NCBI GenBank assembly: GCA_964244295.1
Contig: CAXTIG010000017.1
Span: 1 to 64,000 of the forward strand
Origin: JAJAZB01 sp964244295
Lineage (GTDB): Bacteria > Bacteroidota > Bacteroidia > Cytophagales > Spirosomataceae
Length of the DNA stretch: 64,000 nt
Direction of reading: 5' to 3'
The position numbers and the translations under genes were made by a program. Below the pieces are notes generated by a model that saw only the letters and a list, made by a program, of their open reading frames with translations, did not search any database and had not been told where the DNA came from. This document shows positions 1-7,812 of the stretch, one piece after another; the first letter of the stretch is position 1, and every line of letters starts with the position of its first letter.

Positions 1-2
1 AG

Positions 3-1376
3 CAAGGGCAACTGTTGTTGGTTCGGAATGAAACCGTACCCATCGGTGAAGAAGCCTCCGAAGTAACTTTTGTTGAGCAGCGGGGACGAATTCTGCCGGA
101 TTTGTCGATTGGGGCGGAGTTGGACAGCGCGAAGACATTGAAAGCCAACGCCGGACTTTCCAATCCTGGAGTGAAACTGCATGGTGCCGGATTTATCGTT
201 TCAATGGAAAAAGCTACTCTGTTAGGCTTAGGCTTGCTTGATAGTTTGGGAAACCACATTCGACCTTATCGAAACGGACGGGATTTGACCGATAAACCAC
301 GGGAGGTGTTAGTAATTGATTTATTCGGACTCTCATCTTCGGAAGTTCTCCAAAAATATCCAGCGGTTTACCAACACGTTTTGGAAACGGTTAAACCAGA
401 GCGCGACCAGAATAACCGTACAACCTATCGAGATAATTGGTGGATTTTTGGAGAACCTCGTAGTAGTTTCCGCCCGGCTCTGCGTGGTTTATCACGTTAC
501 GTAGCAACAGTTGTGACGGCAAAACACAGGGTTTTTCAGTTTCTTGAAAAGGAAATATTACCAGATGATGCACTGATTGCAATCGCATTGGATGATGCGT
601 ATTACCTCGGCATACTTTCAAGCAGAATCCACATCGTCTGGACTTTGGCGATGGGTAGTGATTTAGGGGGAAATACGCCCAGATACATTAAAACCCGCTG
701 CTTCGACCCCTTCCCCTTCCCAACCCCCACCGACCCCCAAAAAGCCCGCATCCGCGAGTTGGCCGAGCAGTTGGATGCCCACCGCAAGCGCCAGCAGGCC
801 CAGCACCCCAGCCTCACCCTGACGGATTTGTACAACGTCGTAGAAAAGTTGAAAGCCGGTGAATCCCTCAGCGCCAAAGACCAAACCACCCACCAGCAGG
901 GCCTGGCCTCGGTGGTACTCAGCCTCCACCAGCAACTCGACACCGCCGTAGCCGAAGCCTACGGCTGGCCGGATGGCCGCACCCCGGTGGATTTACCCGA
1001 AGCCGAGATTTTAACCCGCCTCGTGCGCCTCAACCAGGAGCGTGCCCGCGAGGAAGAGAGCGGCCAAATCCGCTACCTCCGCCCCAGCTACCAGGCCCCC
1101 GACCAGCAGCAAATTGGTTTGGGGCTTTCGGAGGTGGCTCCGGCGGGAATCGAACCTGGTTCAGCAACTTCCGGCCCCCAGCCCTGGCCGAAGGAACTGG
1201 CCCAGCAAATGCGGGCTGTCCGCGAGGTGGTGCAGAGCGCCGAAAGTCCGCTCACGGCGGCGCAGGTGGCGGCGCGGTTCGTGGGTTTGCGCCCGGCTAC
1301 GGTGCAGCCGCTGCTGGCTACGCTGGCGGCGCTGGCGCTGGTGCGGGTAACGGAGGAGGGGGCGTTTGCGGGGTGA
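3..1376 (+). CDS. DNA methyltransferase, C-terminal part (target-recognition region), partial
   Basis: The frame is open to the left window edge, so the N-terminal SAM-binding core lies outside. What remains resembles the C-terminal half of the large Eco57I/MmeI-like class of adenine methyltransferases or fused restriction-modification enzymes: a segment around HIRPYRNGRDL, the RDNWWIFGEPR motif and the GNTPRYIKTRCFDPFPFP motif are typical of their specificity domain, followed by a helical stretch (RIRELAEQLDAHRKRQQ) seen at the end of such enzymes. The last ~60 residues (SPLTAAQVAARFVGLRPATVQPLLATLAALALVRV) read like a small winged-helix tail. The first ~650 bases are visibly more AT-rich than the rest, which suggests a mosaic origin of the recognition region. 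The next gene starts about 80 bases downstream on the same strand. Whether a nuclease domain is present cannot be seen here. Confidence 0.8.
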   Translation, partial: QGQLLLVRNETVPIGEEASEVTFVEQRGRILPDLSIGAELDSAKTLKANAGLSNPGVKLHGAGFIVSMEKATLLGLGLLDSLGNHIRPYRNGRDLTDKPREVLVIDLFGLSSSEVLQKYPAVYQHVLETVKPERDQNNRTTYRDNWWIFGEPRSSFRPALRGLSRYVATVVTAKHRVFQFLEKEILPDDALIAIALDDAYYLGILSSRIHIVWTLAMGSDLGGNTPRYIKTRCFDPFPFPTPTDPQKARIRELAEQLDAHRKRQQAQHPSLTLTDLYNVVEKLKAGESLSAKDQTTHQQGLASVVLSLHQQLDTAVAEAYGWPDGRTPVDLPEAEILTRLVRLNQERAREEESGQIRYLRPSYQAPDQQQIGLGLSEVAPAGIEPGSATSGPQPWPKELAQQMRAVREVVQSAESPLTAAQVAARFVGLRPATVQPLLATLAALALVRVTEEGAFAG

Positions 1377-1454
1377 CTTCGTTCGGAGTTGAGCCGTTGG
1401 AAGTCGCTTGGTGCCGAATACCGGGACGTGTATCTTCACGGCAAAACAGCACGC

Positions 1455-2834
1455 ATGGATCTCACTCTGGCTTTGAAAGAAGTTCTGGCGCTTGGTCAGG
1501 AAACGGAATGGATTGAGTACAAAGTTAACAACAGCAGTCCGCAGGAAATTGGCGAATACATTTCTGCGCTGTCGAACAGTGCCAGCTACCACGAACGGGA
1601 CAAGGCGTACCTGATTTTTGGCGTTGAAGACGGAACCTACCGAGTTGTCGGAACCACGTTTAAACCCCGGCAGGAGAAAATTGGCTCGCAGGAGTTGGAA
1701 AATTGGCTGGCTACGCAATTGAACCCGGCCGTTGATTTCACCATCCACGAGTTTTCGTTTGAGTATAAGCCTGTTGTAGTGTTCGTTATTGATGCCACCC
1801 GGCACACGCCCGTTAGCTTCAAAGGCAAGCCCTACATCCGAATTGGCAGCTACAAGAAATCGCTGGATGACCACCCTGAGCGCGAACGGAAAATCTGGAA
1901 CCAGACCAACCGATACTCCTTCGAGCAAGAACTCGCTTTAACCGGCGTAACGGATGAAGGTGTTCTGAATCTAATCGACTACGCTGGTTATCTGGATCTT
2001 ACCGGGCAGGTTCACCCCGGCAGCGGGTCGGGTATTTTGGACCGATTGCAACAGGAAAAAATTATTTTCCGGCGCGACGACGGTCTCTTCGACATCTCAA
2101 ATCTCGGTGCCATTCTTTTTGCCAAGCGCGTCGACGAGTTTGAGTCTCTTTCCCGTAAGGTGTTGCGCGTCATTTCCTACCAGGGCAATAACCGCATCCG
2201 TACTAAAAAAGAACAGCTTGGCACGAAAGGCTACGCCGTGGGTTTTGAGGGCCTGATCGCCTACATCAACGACCAGTTGCCCACGCAGGAAGAAATCGGC
2301 CCGGCGCTTCGGCGGGAAAAGGCAGTTTACCCCCCGTTGGCCGTTCGCGAGTTGGTGGCCAATGCCATCATTCACCAGGATTTCAGCGTGAGTGGCTCCT
2401 CCCCGATGGTGGAAATTTTCGACAACCGCATCGAGATCACCAACCCCGGCAAGCCGATTATTTCCACGCTCCGCTTCATCGATCACAGCCCTCAGAGCCG
2501 GAATGAGCGATTGGCGCGGGTGATGCGTAAGTTGAAAATGTGTGAAGAACGGGGTAGCGGAATCGACAAAGTGGTGTTCGAGTGCGAATTGCACCAATTA
2601 CCCGCCCCGGATTTTGTCGAGGGGGACAACTACACAAGGGTGGTGATGTACGCCCCTAAAACGCTTCGGCAGATGGACAAGCAGGATAAAATCAGGGCTT
2701 GTTATCAACATTGTTGCCTCAAAGTGGTATCGGGCGAGATAATGACCAACCAGTCCTTACGTCTTCGGTTTGGGGTGGATGAAAAAAAACTACCCAACCA
2801 TCTCCCGTATCATCGCCGATGCCATCGATGCTAA
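1455..2834 (+). CDS. Schlafen/AlbA_2-domain ATP-binding protein, frameshifted near the C-terminus
   Basis: The N-terminal ~135 residues fit the Slfn-AlbA_2 fold (ETEWIEYKVNNSSPQEIGEYISALSNSA, then YLIFGVEDGTYRVVGT and PVSFKGKPYIRIGS). A GHKL-type ATP-binding region follows at about residues 295-345 (AVRELVANAIIHQDF, EIFDNRIEITNPG). These proteins are usually called ATP-binding proteins or putative transcriptional regulators and often sit in defence regions, as here behind a DNA methyltransferase. I start at ATG 1455; a TTG at 1389 would only add 22 unlikely residues. In the written frame the protein ends at 2834, but an A8 tract at 2782-2789 appears to carry one extra base. With seven A the frame continues to 2904 and gives a family-typical tail (RIIADAIDAKLIRLYDEENK, ending KYVPWWF). 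The product is therefore either a tail-altered protein, a slippage-controlled one, or a sequencing error. Confidence 0.82.
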   Translation: MDLTLALKEVLALGQETEWIEYKVNNSSPQEIGEYISALSNSASYHERDKAYLIFGVEDGTYRVVGTTFKPRQEKIGSQELENWLATQLNPAVDFTIHEFSFEYKPVVVFVIDATRHTPVSFKGKPYIRIGSYKKSLDDHPERERKIWNQTNRYSFEQELALTGVTDEGVLNLIDYAGYLDLTGQVHPGSGSGILDRLQQEKIIFRRDDGLFDISNLGAILFAKRVDEFESLSRKVLRVISYQGNNRIRTKKEQLGTKGYAVGFEGLIAYINDQLPTQEEIGPALRREKAVYPPLAVRELVANAIIHQDFSVSGSSPMVEIFDNRIEITNPGKPIISTLRFIDHSPQSRNERLARVMRKLKMCEERGSGIDKVVFECELHQLPAPDFVEGDNYTRVVMYAPKTLRQMDKQDKIRACYQHCCLKVVSGEIMTNQSLRLRFGVDEKKLPNHLPYHRRCHRC

Positions 2835-2901
2835 ACTGATTCGGTTGTACGATGAAGAGAACAAAGCCCGCCGGTATACGAAGTACGTGCCGTGGTGGTT
2901 T

Positions 2902-3011
2902 TAATGTACCCGTAATGTGATTGAGTCTGTGTTCTACCATCTGGTAGAGTGGTAAGCAGCTTTTTGTTAGTCTTTTAAACCAATAATCTAATGTACTGGT
3001 AATGTAATCGA
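2902..3011. repeat. Pair of imperfect direct repeats downstream of the Slfn-type gene
   Basis: About 23 bases beginning TAATGTAC at 2902 recur from 2989 (TAATGTAC then GTAATGT in both) with a few differences. The first copy overlaps the restored stop codon of the ATP-binding gene. The ~80 bases between them include a small palindrome CTACCA-TC-TGGTAG. Nothing else was recognised in 2905-3173. Confidence 0.45.
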
Positions 3012-3173
3012 ACGCAAGATTCCTCATGCCCTGGTTAACCGGTCGGAAATGAAATCTGCTCGCATTAGGTGAGACGGGCATGAACGGCAGGGAAGAAAGC
3101 GTGGCTCGTCTAAATTCGTTGGGAATGCCTTTTTAAGGGAGAGAAACAACGCTAACATTCTCCTCCAACCTCC

Positions 3174-3356
3174 ATGAAAAAGCTCCTCGCCCTCCTCGTC
3201 CTTGCTGGGTTTATCGGCCTCAACCCGGTCAGCGCCCAAACTGAAAAGCCCGCGACCAAAGCAACGGTCAAAAAAGCAACGCAGCAGAAAAGCCAGAAAA
3301 TGGTGAAGAAAACCAGGACCGTGAAAACCAAGAAAACCGTCACGACAAACCCCTGA
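3174..3356 (+). CDS. Small lysine-rich exported protein
   Basis: A 60-residue product with a clear signal peptide (MKKLLALLVLAGFIGLNPVSAQ, predicted cleavage after SAQ). The mature part of about 38 residues is almost entirely Lys, Thr, Gln and Val (KATVKKATQQKSQKMVKKT), so it is strongly basic and probably unstructured. No family was recognised. It stands alone, followed 21 bases later by a strong hairpin with a T-run, which supports it as a real transcription unit. Function unknown; a basic periplasmic peptide could bind anionic polymers, but this is only inference. Confidence 0.6.
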   Translation: MKKLLALLVLAGFIGLNPVSAQTEKPATKATVKKATQQKSQKMVKKTRTVKTKKTVTTNP

Positions 3357-3377
3357 TTTGGAACGCTCCGGTTCCAT

Positions 3378-3403
3378 GCCGACCCCAGCGGGTCGGCTTT
3401 TTT
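3378..3403 (+). terminator. Rho-independent terminator
   Basis: GCCGACCC (3378-3385), loop CAGC, GGGTCGGC (3390-3397), then six T. It lies directly after the small exported protein gene. Confidence 0.85.
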
Positions 3404-3526
3404 ATTGGTGAAGACTGCCGGAAACTGAGGCAGGAGTGCCCCTCTGGTTTGTCGCGAAGCGGGGCAGTTGGGGTGGTACGATTTTCGAGAACCGTCGGTT
3501 GAACCATCAACTTCATCAAAAACCCC

Positions 3527-4387
3527 ATGAACAAAGAAACCGTCACCATTCCCGCCCAGCAGCAGGACCAGCACCCCGGCATCGAAGCCGAAATGACGCC
3601 CCAGCCCGAAGTCATCCGCGACGGCTACCGGGGCAGCGGCAAACTCGAAGGCAAAGTGGCCCTCATCACCGGCGGCGATAGCGGCATTGGCCGGGCCGTG
3701 GCCGTACACTTTGCCCGCGAAGGGGCCGATGTGGCCATCGTGTACCTCAACGAAGACCAGGACGCCAACCAAACCCGCCGCATGGTGGAAAGCGAAGGCC
3801 GGAAATGCGTGGTCATCCGCGCCGACATCCGCGAGGAAAAAGCCTGCCGCGACGCCGTCCGGCAGACCGTCAACCGCCTGGGCAAGCTCAACATCCTGGT
3901 CAACAACGCCGCCGAGCAACACTCGGTACCCGACATCGCTGACATCACGGCGGAGCAGTTGGACAGCACCTTCCGCACCAACATCTACTCGTTTTTCTTC
4001 TTCGTGCAAGCTGCCCTGGAGCACCTCGGCAAAGGCGACAGCATCATCAACACCACCTCGGTGACGAGCTTCAAAGGCAGCCCGGCCCTGCTCGATTACT
4101 CCTCGACGAAGGGTGCGATTACGGCCTTCACCCGCTCGCTGGCGCTCAACCTGATCGAAAAAGGCATCCGGGTGAACGGCGTAGCCCCCGGCCCCATCTG
4201 GACACCCTTCATTCCCTCGGCCATGCCACCCGAAAAGGTGAAGATGTTTGGCAAAGACACGCCGATGAAACGCGTCGGGCAACCCTCGGAAGTGGCGCCC
4301 TGCTTTGTGTTTCTGGCCTCGGAAGACGCCTCCTACATCGCCGGGCAGATTCTCCACCCGAATGGGGGGGAAGTGGTGAATGCGTAG
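3527..4387 (+). CDS. SDR family oxidoreductase (general stress protein 39 / YhdF-like)
   Basis: A 286-residue classical short-chain dehydrogenase with the ~40-residue polar N-terminal extension typical of the YhdF/GSP39 group. The NAD(P)-binding motif TGGDSGIGR is at residues 48-56, NNAA follows in the middle of the Rossmann fold, and the catalytic Ser (NTTSVTSF) and the Tyr/Lys pair (DYSSTKGA) are intact. The C-terminus PNGGEVVNA is typical. It probably reduces or oxidises a carbonyl/alcohol substrate with NAD(P)H in the cytoplasm; the substrate cannot be predicted. ATG 3527 is preceded by a ~120-base stretch without other features. It is monocistronic, ending in a long inverted repeat. Confidence 0.92.
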   Translation: MNKETVTIPAQQQDQHPGIEAEMTPQPEVIRDGYRGSGKLEGKVALITGGDSGIGRAVAVHFAREGADVAIVYLNEDQDANQTRRMVESEGRKCVVIRADIREEKACRDAVRQTVNRLGKLNILVNNAAEQHSVPDIADITAEQLDSTFRTNIYSFFFFVQAALEHLGKGDSIINTTSVTSFKGSPALLDYSSTKGAITAFTRSLALNLIEKGIRVNGVAPGPIWTPFIPSAMPPEKVKMFGKDTPMKRVGQPSEVAPCFVFLASEDASYIAGQILHPNGGEVVNA

Positions 4388-4393
4388 AAAACT

Positions 4394-4469
4394 AGAGTAG
4401 AGAGGATAGAGTAGAGAGAATAGATTTCTGTTTTTAACTTTCTACGCTCGCCTCTATCCTCTCTACTCT
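4394..4469. repeat. 16-bp inverted repeat between SDR and channel genes
   Basis: AGAGTAGAGAGGATAG (4394-4409) pairs exactly with CTATCCTCTCTACTCT (4454-4469). It starts 6 bases after the dehydrogenase stop and ends 8 bases before the next ATG, so it may act as terminator or mRNA hairpin. Confidence 0.75.
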
Positions 4470-4477
4470 TTTCTCTA

Positions 4478-5002
4478 ATGCGCCACCTTCCCAACTTGCT
4501 CGAATACGCTGTCATCCTGCTGCTGGCTTACTTGAGTCGCTTTGCTTTCACCCACGGCTGGCTGAAAGGACTTACGTACGAGGTCGTCGTGGTGGGGCTG
4601 GCCCTGGCCAAAACAGCCTGGTTCATTCTGGAAGATTCCCGGCAGGTCATCCGGGCCACGGCGCAGAACCTTCCGTATCACCGGTTTCTGGCGTTAATGG
4701 CCGTCAACATGAGCCAGATTACACTCTCTTTTGCGCTCGATTTTTATTGCCTCCAACGCGCCAACCCCAGTAGTTTCGCCTCGCTCGACGTGACCCTGCC
4801 CCGCCTTGAGTTGGGCTTCAACTGCGTGTATTTCAGTGTGCTCAACTTTTCGTTTTTCGGCTATGGCGACATCACTCCGCAGACCATCCCGGCCAAACTC
4901 GTCAACCTGACCGAAATTACGCTGGCCTTTCTAACGGTCATTTTTATCCTTTCTGATTTCATCAGTTTGAAAGAGTCGCTACGGGGAAGGAGGAGGCGCT
5001 AA
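4478..5002 (+). CDS. Small potassium-channel-like membrane protein
   Basis: A 174-residue protein with four hydrophobic segments (about 8-24, 34-50, 68-92 and 143-163). Before the last segment there is a pore-loop-like sequence with FFGYGD at residues 126-131 followed by ITPQT, which matches the layout of Ion_trans_2 potassium channels (pore helix, selectivity filter, inner helix). The canonical TVGYGD Thr-Val positions are Phe-Phe here and the preceding Thr is Ser, so ion selectivity is uncertain. It ends in a basic tail (RGRRRR). No regulatory RCK or cyclic-nucleotide domain is present. A 50-bp-arm inverted repeat follows the stop immediately. Confidence 0.72.
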   Translation: MRHLPNLLEYAVILLLAYLSRFAFTHGWLKGLTYEVVVVGLALAKTAWFILEDSRQVIRATAQNLPYHRFLALMAVNMSQITLSFALDFYCLQRANPSSFASLDVTLPRLELGFNCVYFSVLNFSFFGYGDITPQTIPAKLVNLTEITLAFLTVIFILSDFISLKESLRGRRRR

Positions 5003-5004
5003 CG

Positions 5005-5127
5005 CCCCGTCGGGCGGCTGGGGAGGGCAGGTGCGGCAGGGCCGTCCGGCGGGTTTCGGGCGAGTAACTCCCATCCCACCCGCCGGACAGCCCTGCCGTA
5101 CCTGCCCTCCCCAGCCGCCCGACGGGG
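5005..5127. repeat. Large GC-rich inverted repeat, ~50-bp arms
   Basis: The arm 5005-5054 (starting CCCCGTCGGGCGGCTGGGG) is nearly the exact reverse complement of 5078-5127, with a ~23-base loop. It fills the gap between the convergent channel gene (stop 5002) and beta-propeller gene (stop 5131) and probably terminates both. Confidence 0.85.
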
Positions 5128-5130
5128 GCA

Positions 5131-6573
5131 CTAGGGCCGCAGCCGGTTCAGCGTGTAGCACACCAGCCGGTTGCCCAGCGGGGTGCCGCTGGCAGACCGG
5201 AGGTTTCCGAGCGAAAACTCGTGGATAAAGCCGGCTTTCAACTCGGCCAGTTCGACCGAGGCCGTGCGGCCATCGGGCGAGAGGGTGACTGATTTCACGG
5301 GCACCATTCGTTCCTCAAATTTTTTCGAACCGTAGGCTTGGTGGTATTCGTAGTAAAATCGTTTGGCTTGGAAAAGCGACGTATCGGCGGTGGCGAGGGG
5401 CTGGGTAAAGGTGAAGTCGAAGCCGGTTTTGGTCAAACTCACGTTTAGCACGTCCATCGGCGTTCCACCCAAAAATTTAATGCGTTGCAAGCCCTCATCT
5501 CCCACCCAGCCGTGGTCGGTCTGGCCCACCCAGAGGCTGCCGTCGGGGGCGAAGGCCAGGCGGTTGTTGCCCCGGCGCAGGCCCTTGACGTGGAGCGGAA
5601 GCACCGCGCCCTGCGTGGCCCCGTCCACTTTTTCGAGCAGCACGCGGAGCAGAAAGGGGTGATCCATTTCGCCCACGAAAGTCTGCCCAGCAAAGGGACC
5701 GAATTTTCCGCCCGTGTTGTCGAAGAGGGGCTGAGTGGGCGAATTAGCCACGTAACCGTGCGGAAAGGCCACCGATTCGACCGTTCGCATCGAGTCGAGG
5801 GTTTTGACGGGCAGCGTTAGCGGATCGATTTTCGGGAAATCCTGCTTCCAGACCAAACTCGTCGGGTGGCCGTAAAACTGGCCTTCTTCGAGGTGGTACA
5901 ACTTGCTGGTGCCGAGCCAGTCGCCCTGGTTGTCGCACACGAGCAGCCGCCCGGCGGCGTCGAAACCCAGGCTGTTGGGCGAGCGGAAGCCCAGGGCGTA
6001 GGGCGTCGTTTTCCCGTCTTTCCCGATTTTCAGCACCCAGCCCCGGTAGGGTACGCAGGAGTACATCCGGCCCTGGCGGCCCAGCGGGTTGTACTCGCCG
6101 CGCAGTTCGGGCCGGATGCCCGCGCCATTGGAGGCGGCGTTGAGGGCGATGAACAGATTCCCTTCCGCGTCGCGCACGGGACCGAAGGCGAATTCGTGGT
6201 AATTACCCGTGATCCCAAACTGATCGGTCACGGGCGTGTACTCATCGGCCAGACCGTCGGCGTTGGTGTCGCGCAGCCGAGTGAGTTCGGGGCGCTGCAT
6301 CACCAGAATTTCGGAGTTGGAAACGGCCATCACCCCCAGCGGATCGTGCAAGCCCTCGGCCCATTTTTTCCAGATTTTCGTGGTTGGATTGTACAGCAGC
6401 ACTTCGCCCCGGTGAAAAGCCACCGCCAGCCGCCCGTCGGGCAGGAAATCCAGCCCGCCCACTTCGGCGGTGAGGCCGGGCGGCAGGGGGATGTTCTCGG
6501 CCACGTAGAGCGTGTCGGTTTGAGCCAGGAGGGTGGTGGAGAAAAAGAGGGGGAGGAGGAAGAGATTTTTCAC
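5131..6573 (-). CDS. Exported PQQ-type sugar-dehydrogenase-like beta-propeller protein
   Basis: A 480-residue protein with signal peptide (about residues 1-18, ending LLAQ). It contains repeated propeller blades of the glucose/sorbosone dehydrogenase or membrane-bound dehydrogenase type: GGLDFLPDGRLAVAFHRGEV, MQRPELTRLRDTNADGLADEY, GFRSPNSLGFDAAGRLLVCDNQGDW, NNRLAFAPDGSLWVGQTDHGW. The ELTRLRDTNADG motif is characteristic of proteins annotated as heme/PQQ-domain dehydrogenases in Bacteroidota and Planctomycetes. No CXXCH heme motif is present. The last ~110 residues look like a beta-sandwich domain (ADTSLFQAKRFYYEYHQAYGS). It is likely periplasmic or secreted, with oxidoreductase or carbohydrate-binding function; the substrate is unknown. 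Single gene, convergent with the channel gene. Confidence 0.82.
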   Translation of the reverse strand: MKNLFLLPLFFSTTLLAQTDTLYVAENIPLPPGLTAEVGGLDFLPDGRLAVAFHRGEVLLYNPTTKIWKKWAEGLHDPLGVMAVSNSEILVMQRPELTRLRDTNADGLADEYTPVTDQFGITGNYHEFAFGPVRDAEGNLFIALNAASNGAGIRPELRGEYNPLGRQGRMYSCVPYRGWVLKIGKDGKTTPYALGFRSPNSLGFDAAGRLLVCDNQGDWLGTSKLYHLEEGQFYGHPTSLVWKQDFPKIDPLTLPVKTLDSMRTVESVAFPHGYVANSPTQPLFDNTGGKFGPFAGQTFVGEMDHPFLLRVLLEKVDGATQGAVLPLHVKGLRRGNNRLAFAPDGSLWVGQTDHGWVGDEGLQRIKFLGGTPMDVLNVSLTKTGFDFTFTQPLATADTSLFQAKRFYYEYHQAYGSKKFEERMVPVKSVTLSPDGRTASVELAELKAGFIHEFSLGNLRSASGTPLGNRLVCYTLNRLRP

Positions 6574-6629
6574 TGGAAAAAGAAATTCTGATCAGCAGGA
6601 CTAAGACGGAACAAAACCTCCACCAGCCC

Positions 6630-6752
6630 GTCATTGCGAGCGCAGCGAAGCAATCCCCCGCCGAAGACCAAGTGAGTGTTGGGCAGGAACGGTACTTGGC
6701 TTGAGCCATTTCGGTCTCCGGCGGGGGATTGCTTCGCTGCGCTCGCAATGAC
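6630..6752. repeat. Palindromic repeat family A (GTCATTGCGAGCG type)
   Basis: GTCATTGCGAGCGCAGCGAA starts a ~40-base arm at 6630-6669 that is the reverse complement of 6713-6752. The element fills the divergent intergenic region between the propeller gene and uridine kinase. Related copies are at 7474-7684 and 47868-48165. Confidence 0.88.
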
Positions 6753-6797
6753 GAAGACGTAGAGGTGCCATTCCCCCAAAAAACCGTCCCAAACCCC

Positions 6798-6805
6798 TAT
6801 TTTTG
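6798..6805 (+). promoter_or_regulatory. Bacteroidota -7 box upstream of uridine kinase
   Basis: TATTTTTG matches TAnnTTTG and lies 8 bases before the ATG at 6814. No convincing -33 TTG was found, so this is moderate evidence. Confidence 0.5.
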
Positions 6806-6813
6806 CGCCCGTT

Positions 6814-7446
6814 ATGCAAAAACCCTTCATCGTCGGCATCACCGGCGGCAGCGCCTCGGGCAAGACGCTGTTTTTACAAAGCCTGCTGGCGGCGTTTTCT
6901 CCCGATGAGATCACGCTTATTTCGCAGGACAACTACTACCGTAACCTGGAATTTATTCCCAAAGATGAAAACGGTGTGCATAATTTCGACCTCCCCGAAA
7001 CCATCGACCACGCCCGCTTTGCCGACCACATCCACCGCCTTCACGAACGCGAAACGGTGAAAACGCTGGAGTACACCTTCAACAACCCCAACGTGGTGCC
7101 GAAGGAGTTGATCTACCAGCCCACGCCGATCATCGTGGTGGAGGGGTTGTTCGTGTTTTACTTCAAAGACATTTACAAGCAGCTCGATCTGAAGGTATTC
7201 ATCGCTTCCAAAAACAAAGTCAAACTCCATCGCCGAATTACCCGCGACCAGTTGGAACGCGACATCGCCCTGGCGACGATCCTCTACCAGTGGGAACACC
7301 ACGTGCGGCCCACGTACCAGAAATACATCAAGCCCTACAAATCGAAGGCTGACCTGGTGATTCCCAACAACAAGCACTTCAAGCGCGGGCTGGAGATGAT
7401 GGTGGGCTACCTGCGGCAGCAGATCGAGCAGCGGCGGGCGGCGTAA
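6814..7446 (+). CDS. udk: Uridine kinase
   Basis: A 210-residue P-loop kinase of the uridine/phosphoribulokinase family. The Walker A motif GGSASGKT is at residues 11-18, the ISQDNYYRN motif follows, and NFDLPETIDH and the lid-type RRITRD motif match Udk. It phosphorylates uridine and cytidine to UMP and CMP in pyrimidine salvage in the cytoplasm. Length is normal for the family. The start at ATG 6814 is supported by a TATTTTTG box just upstream. It stands alone between two copies of palindromic repeat family A. Another nucleoside salvage gene, thymidine kinase, is at 48.2 kb. Confidence 0.93.
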   Translation: MQKPFIVGITGGSASGKTLFLQSLLAAFSPDEITLISQDNYYRNLEFIPKDENGVHNFDLPETIDHARFADHIHRLHERETVKTLEYTFNNPNVVPKELIYQPTPIIVVEGLFVFYFKDIYKQLDLKVFIASKNKVKLHRRITRDQLERDIALATILYQWEHHVRPTYQKYIKPYKSKADLVIPNNKHFKRGLEMMVGYLRQQIEQRRAA

Positions 7447-7473
7447 GAGCATCGAAATAGCGGCTTCCTCTCG

Positions 7474-7684
7474 GCGTCATTGCGAGCGGAGGCAACCAGG
7501 GCAAGCGAAGCGAGAACTGGTTGCCGGAGCGCGGCAATCCCCTCCCGGCGACTAAACGATCCGTCGCACGATAGCTCAGAAAAAGTTGGTTGGCTTTAGC
7601 TCTCTGGCTACCGATGGGAGATTGCTTCGCTACGGTTTTAAAACGGCGCTTCGCTCGTTTCAAAACCTTCGCTCGCAATGACGC
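7474..7684. repeat. Palindromic repeat family A, longer copy
   Basis: GCGTCATTGCGAGCG at 7474-7488 pairs with CGCTCGCAATGACGC at 7670-7684, and further partial complementarity lies inside. It occupies most of the gap 7447-7812; the rest of that gap holds the promoter of the histidine kinase. Confidence 0.8.
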
Positions 7685-7716
7685 ATTGGGAAGCGGTTGA
7701 AAACATAAACCACTTC

Positions 7717-7747
7717 TTGGCTCCTTCCCGCGATTCACCTACTTTTG
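7717..7747 (+). promoter_or_regulatory. Bacteroidota-type promoter of the hybrid kinase gene
   Basis: TTG at 7717-7719, 20 bases, then TACTTTTG at 7740-7747: a full match to the -33/-7 pattern. It lies inside the longest possible reading frame (7678), which shows that the real start is further downstream, at ATG 7813. Confidence 0.7.
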
Positions 7748-7812
7748 AAATCCTACACACCACCTTCCAGAAACACATCCTCCCCGCGTATGCTCAATCA
7801 CTACCCCAGTTC

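Noticed and set aside
6630..7684. CRISPR-like array
   Set aside because: The repeats are inverted and occur once or twice per site without regular spacers or cas genes.
7678..7812. Upstream extension of the hybrid kinase
   Set aside because: Its first ATG is part of a family-A palindrome and a promoter (7717-7747) lies inside the extension.
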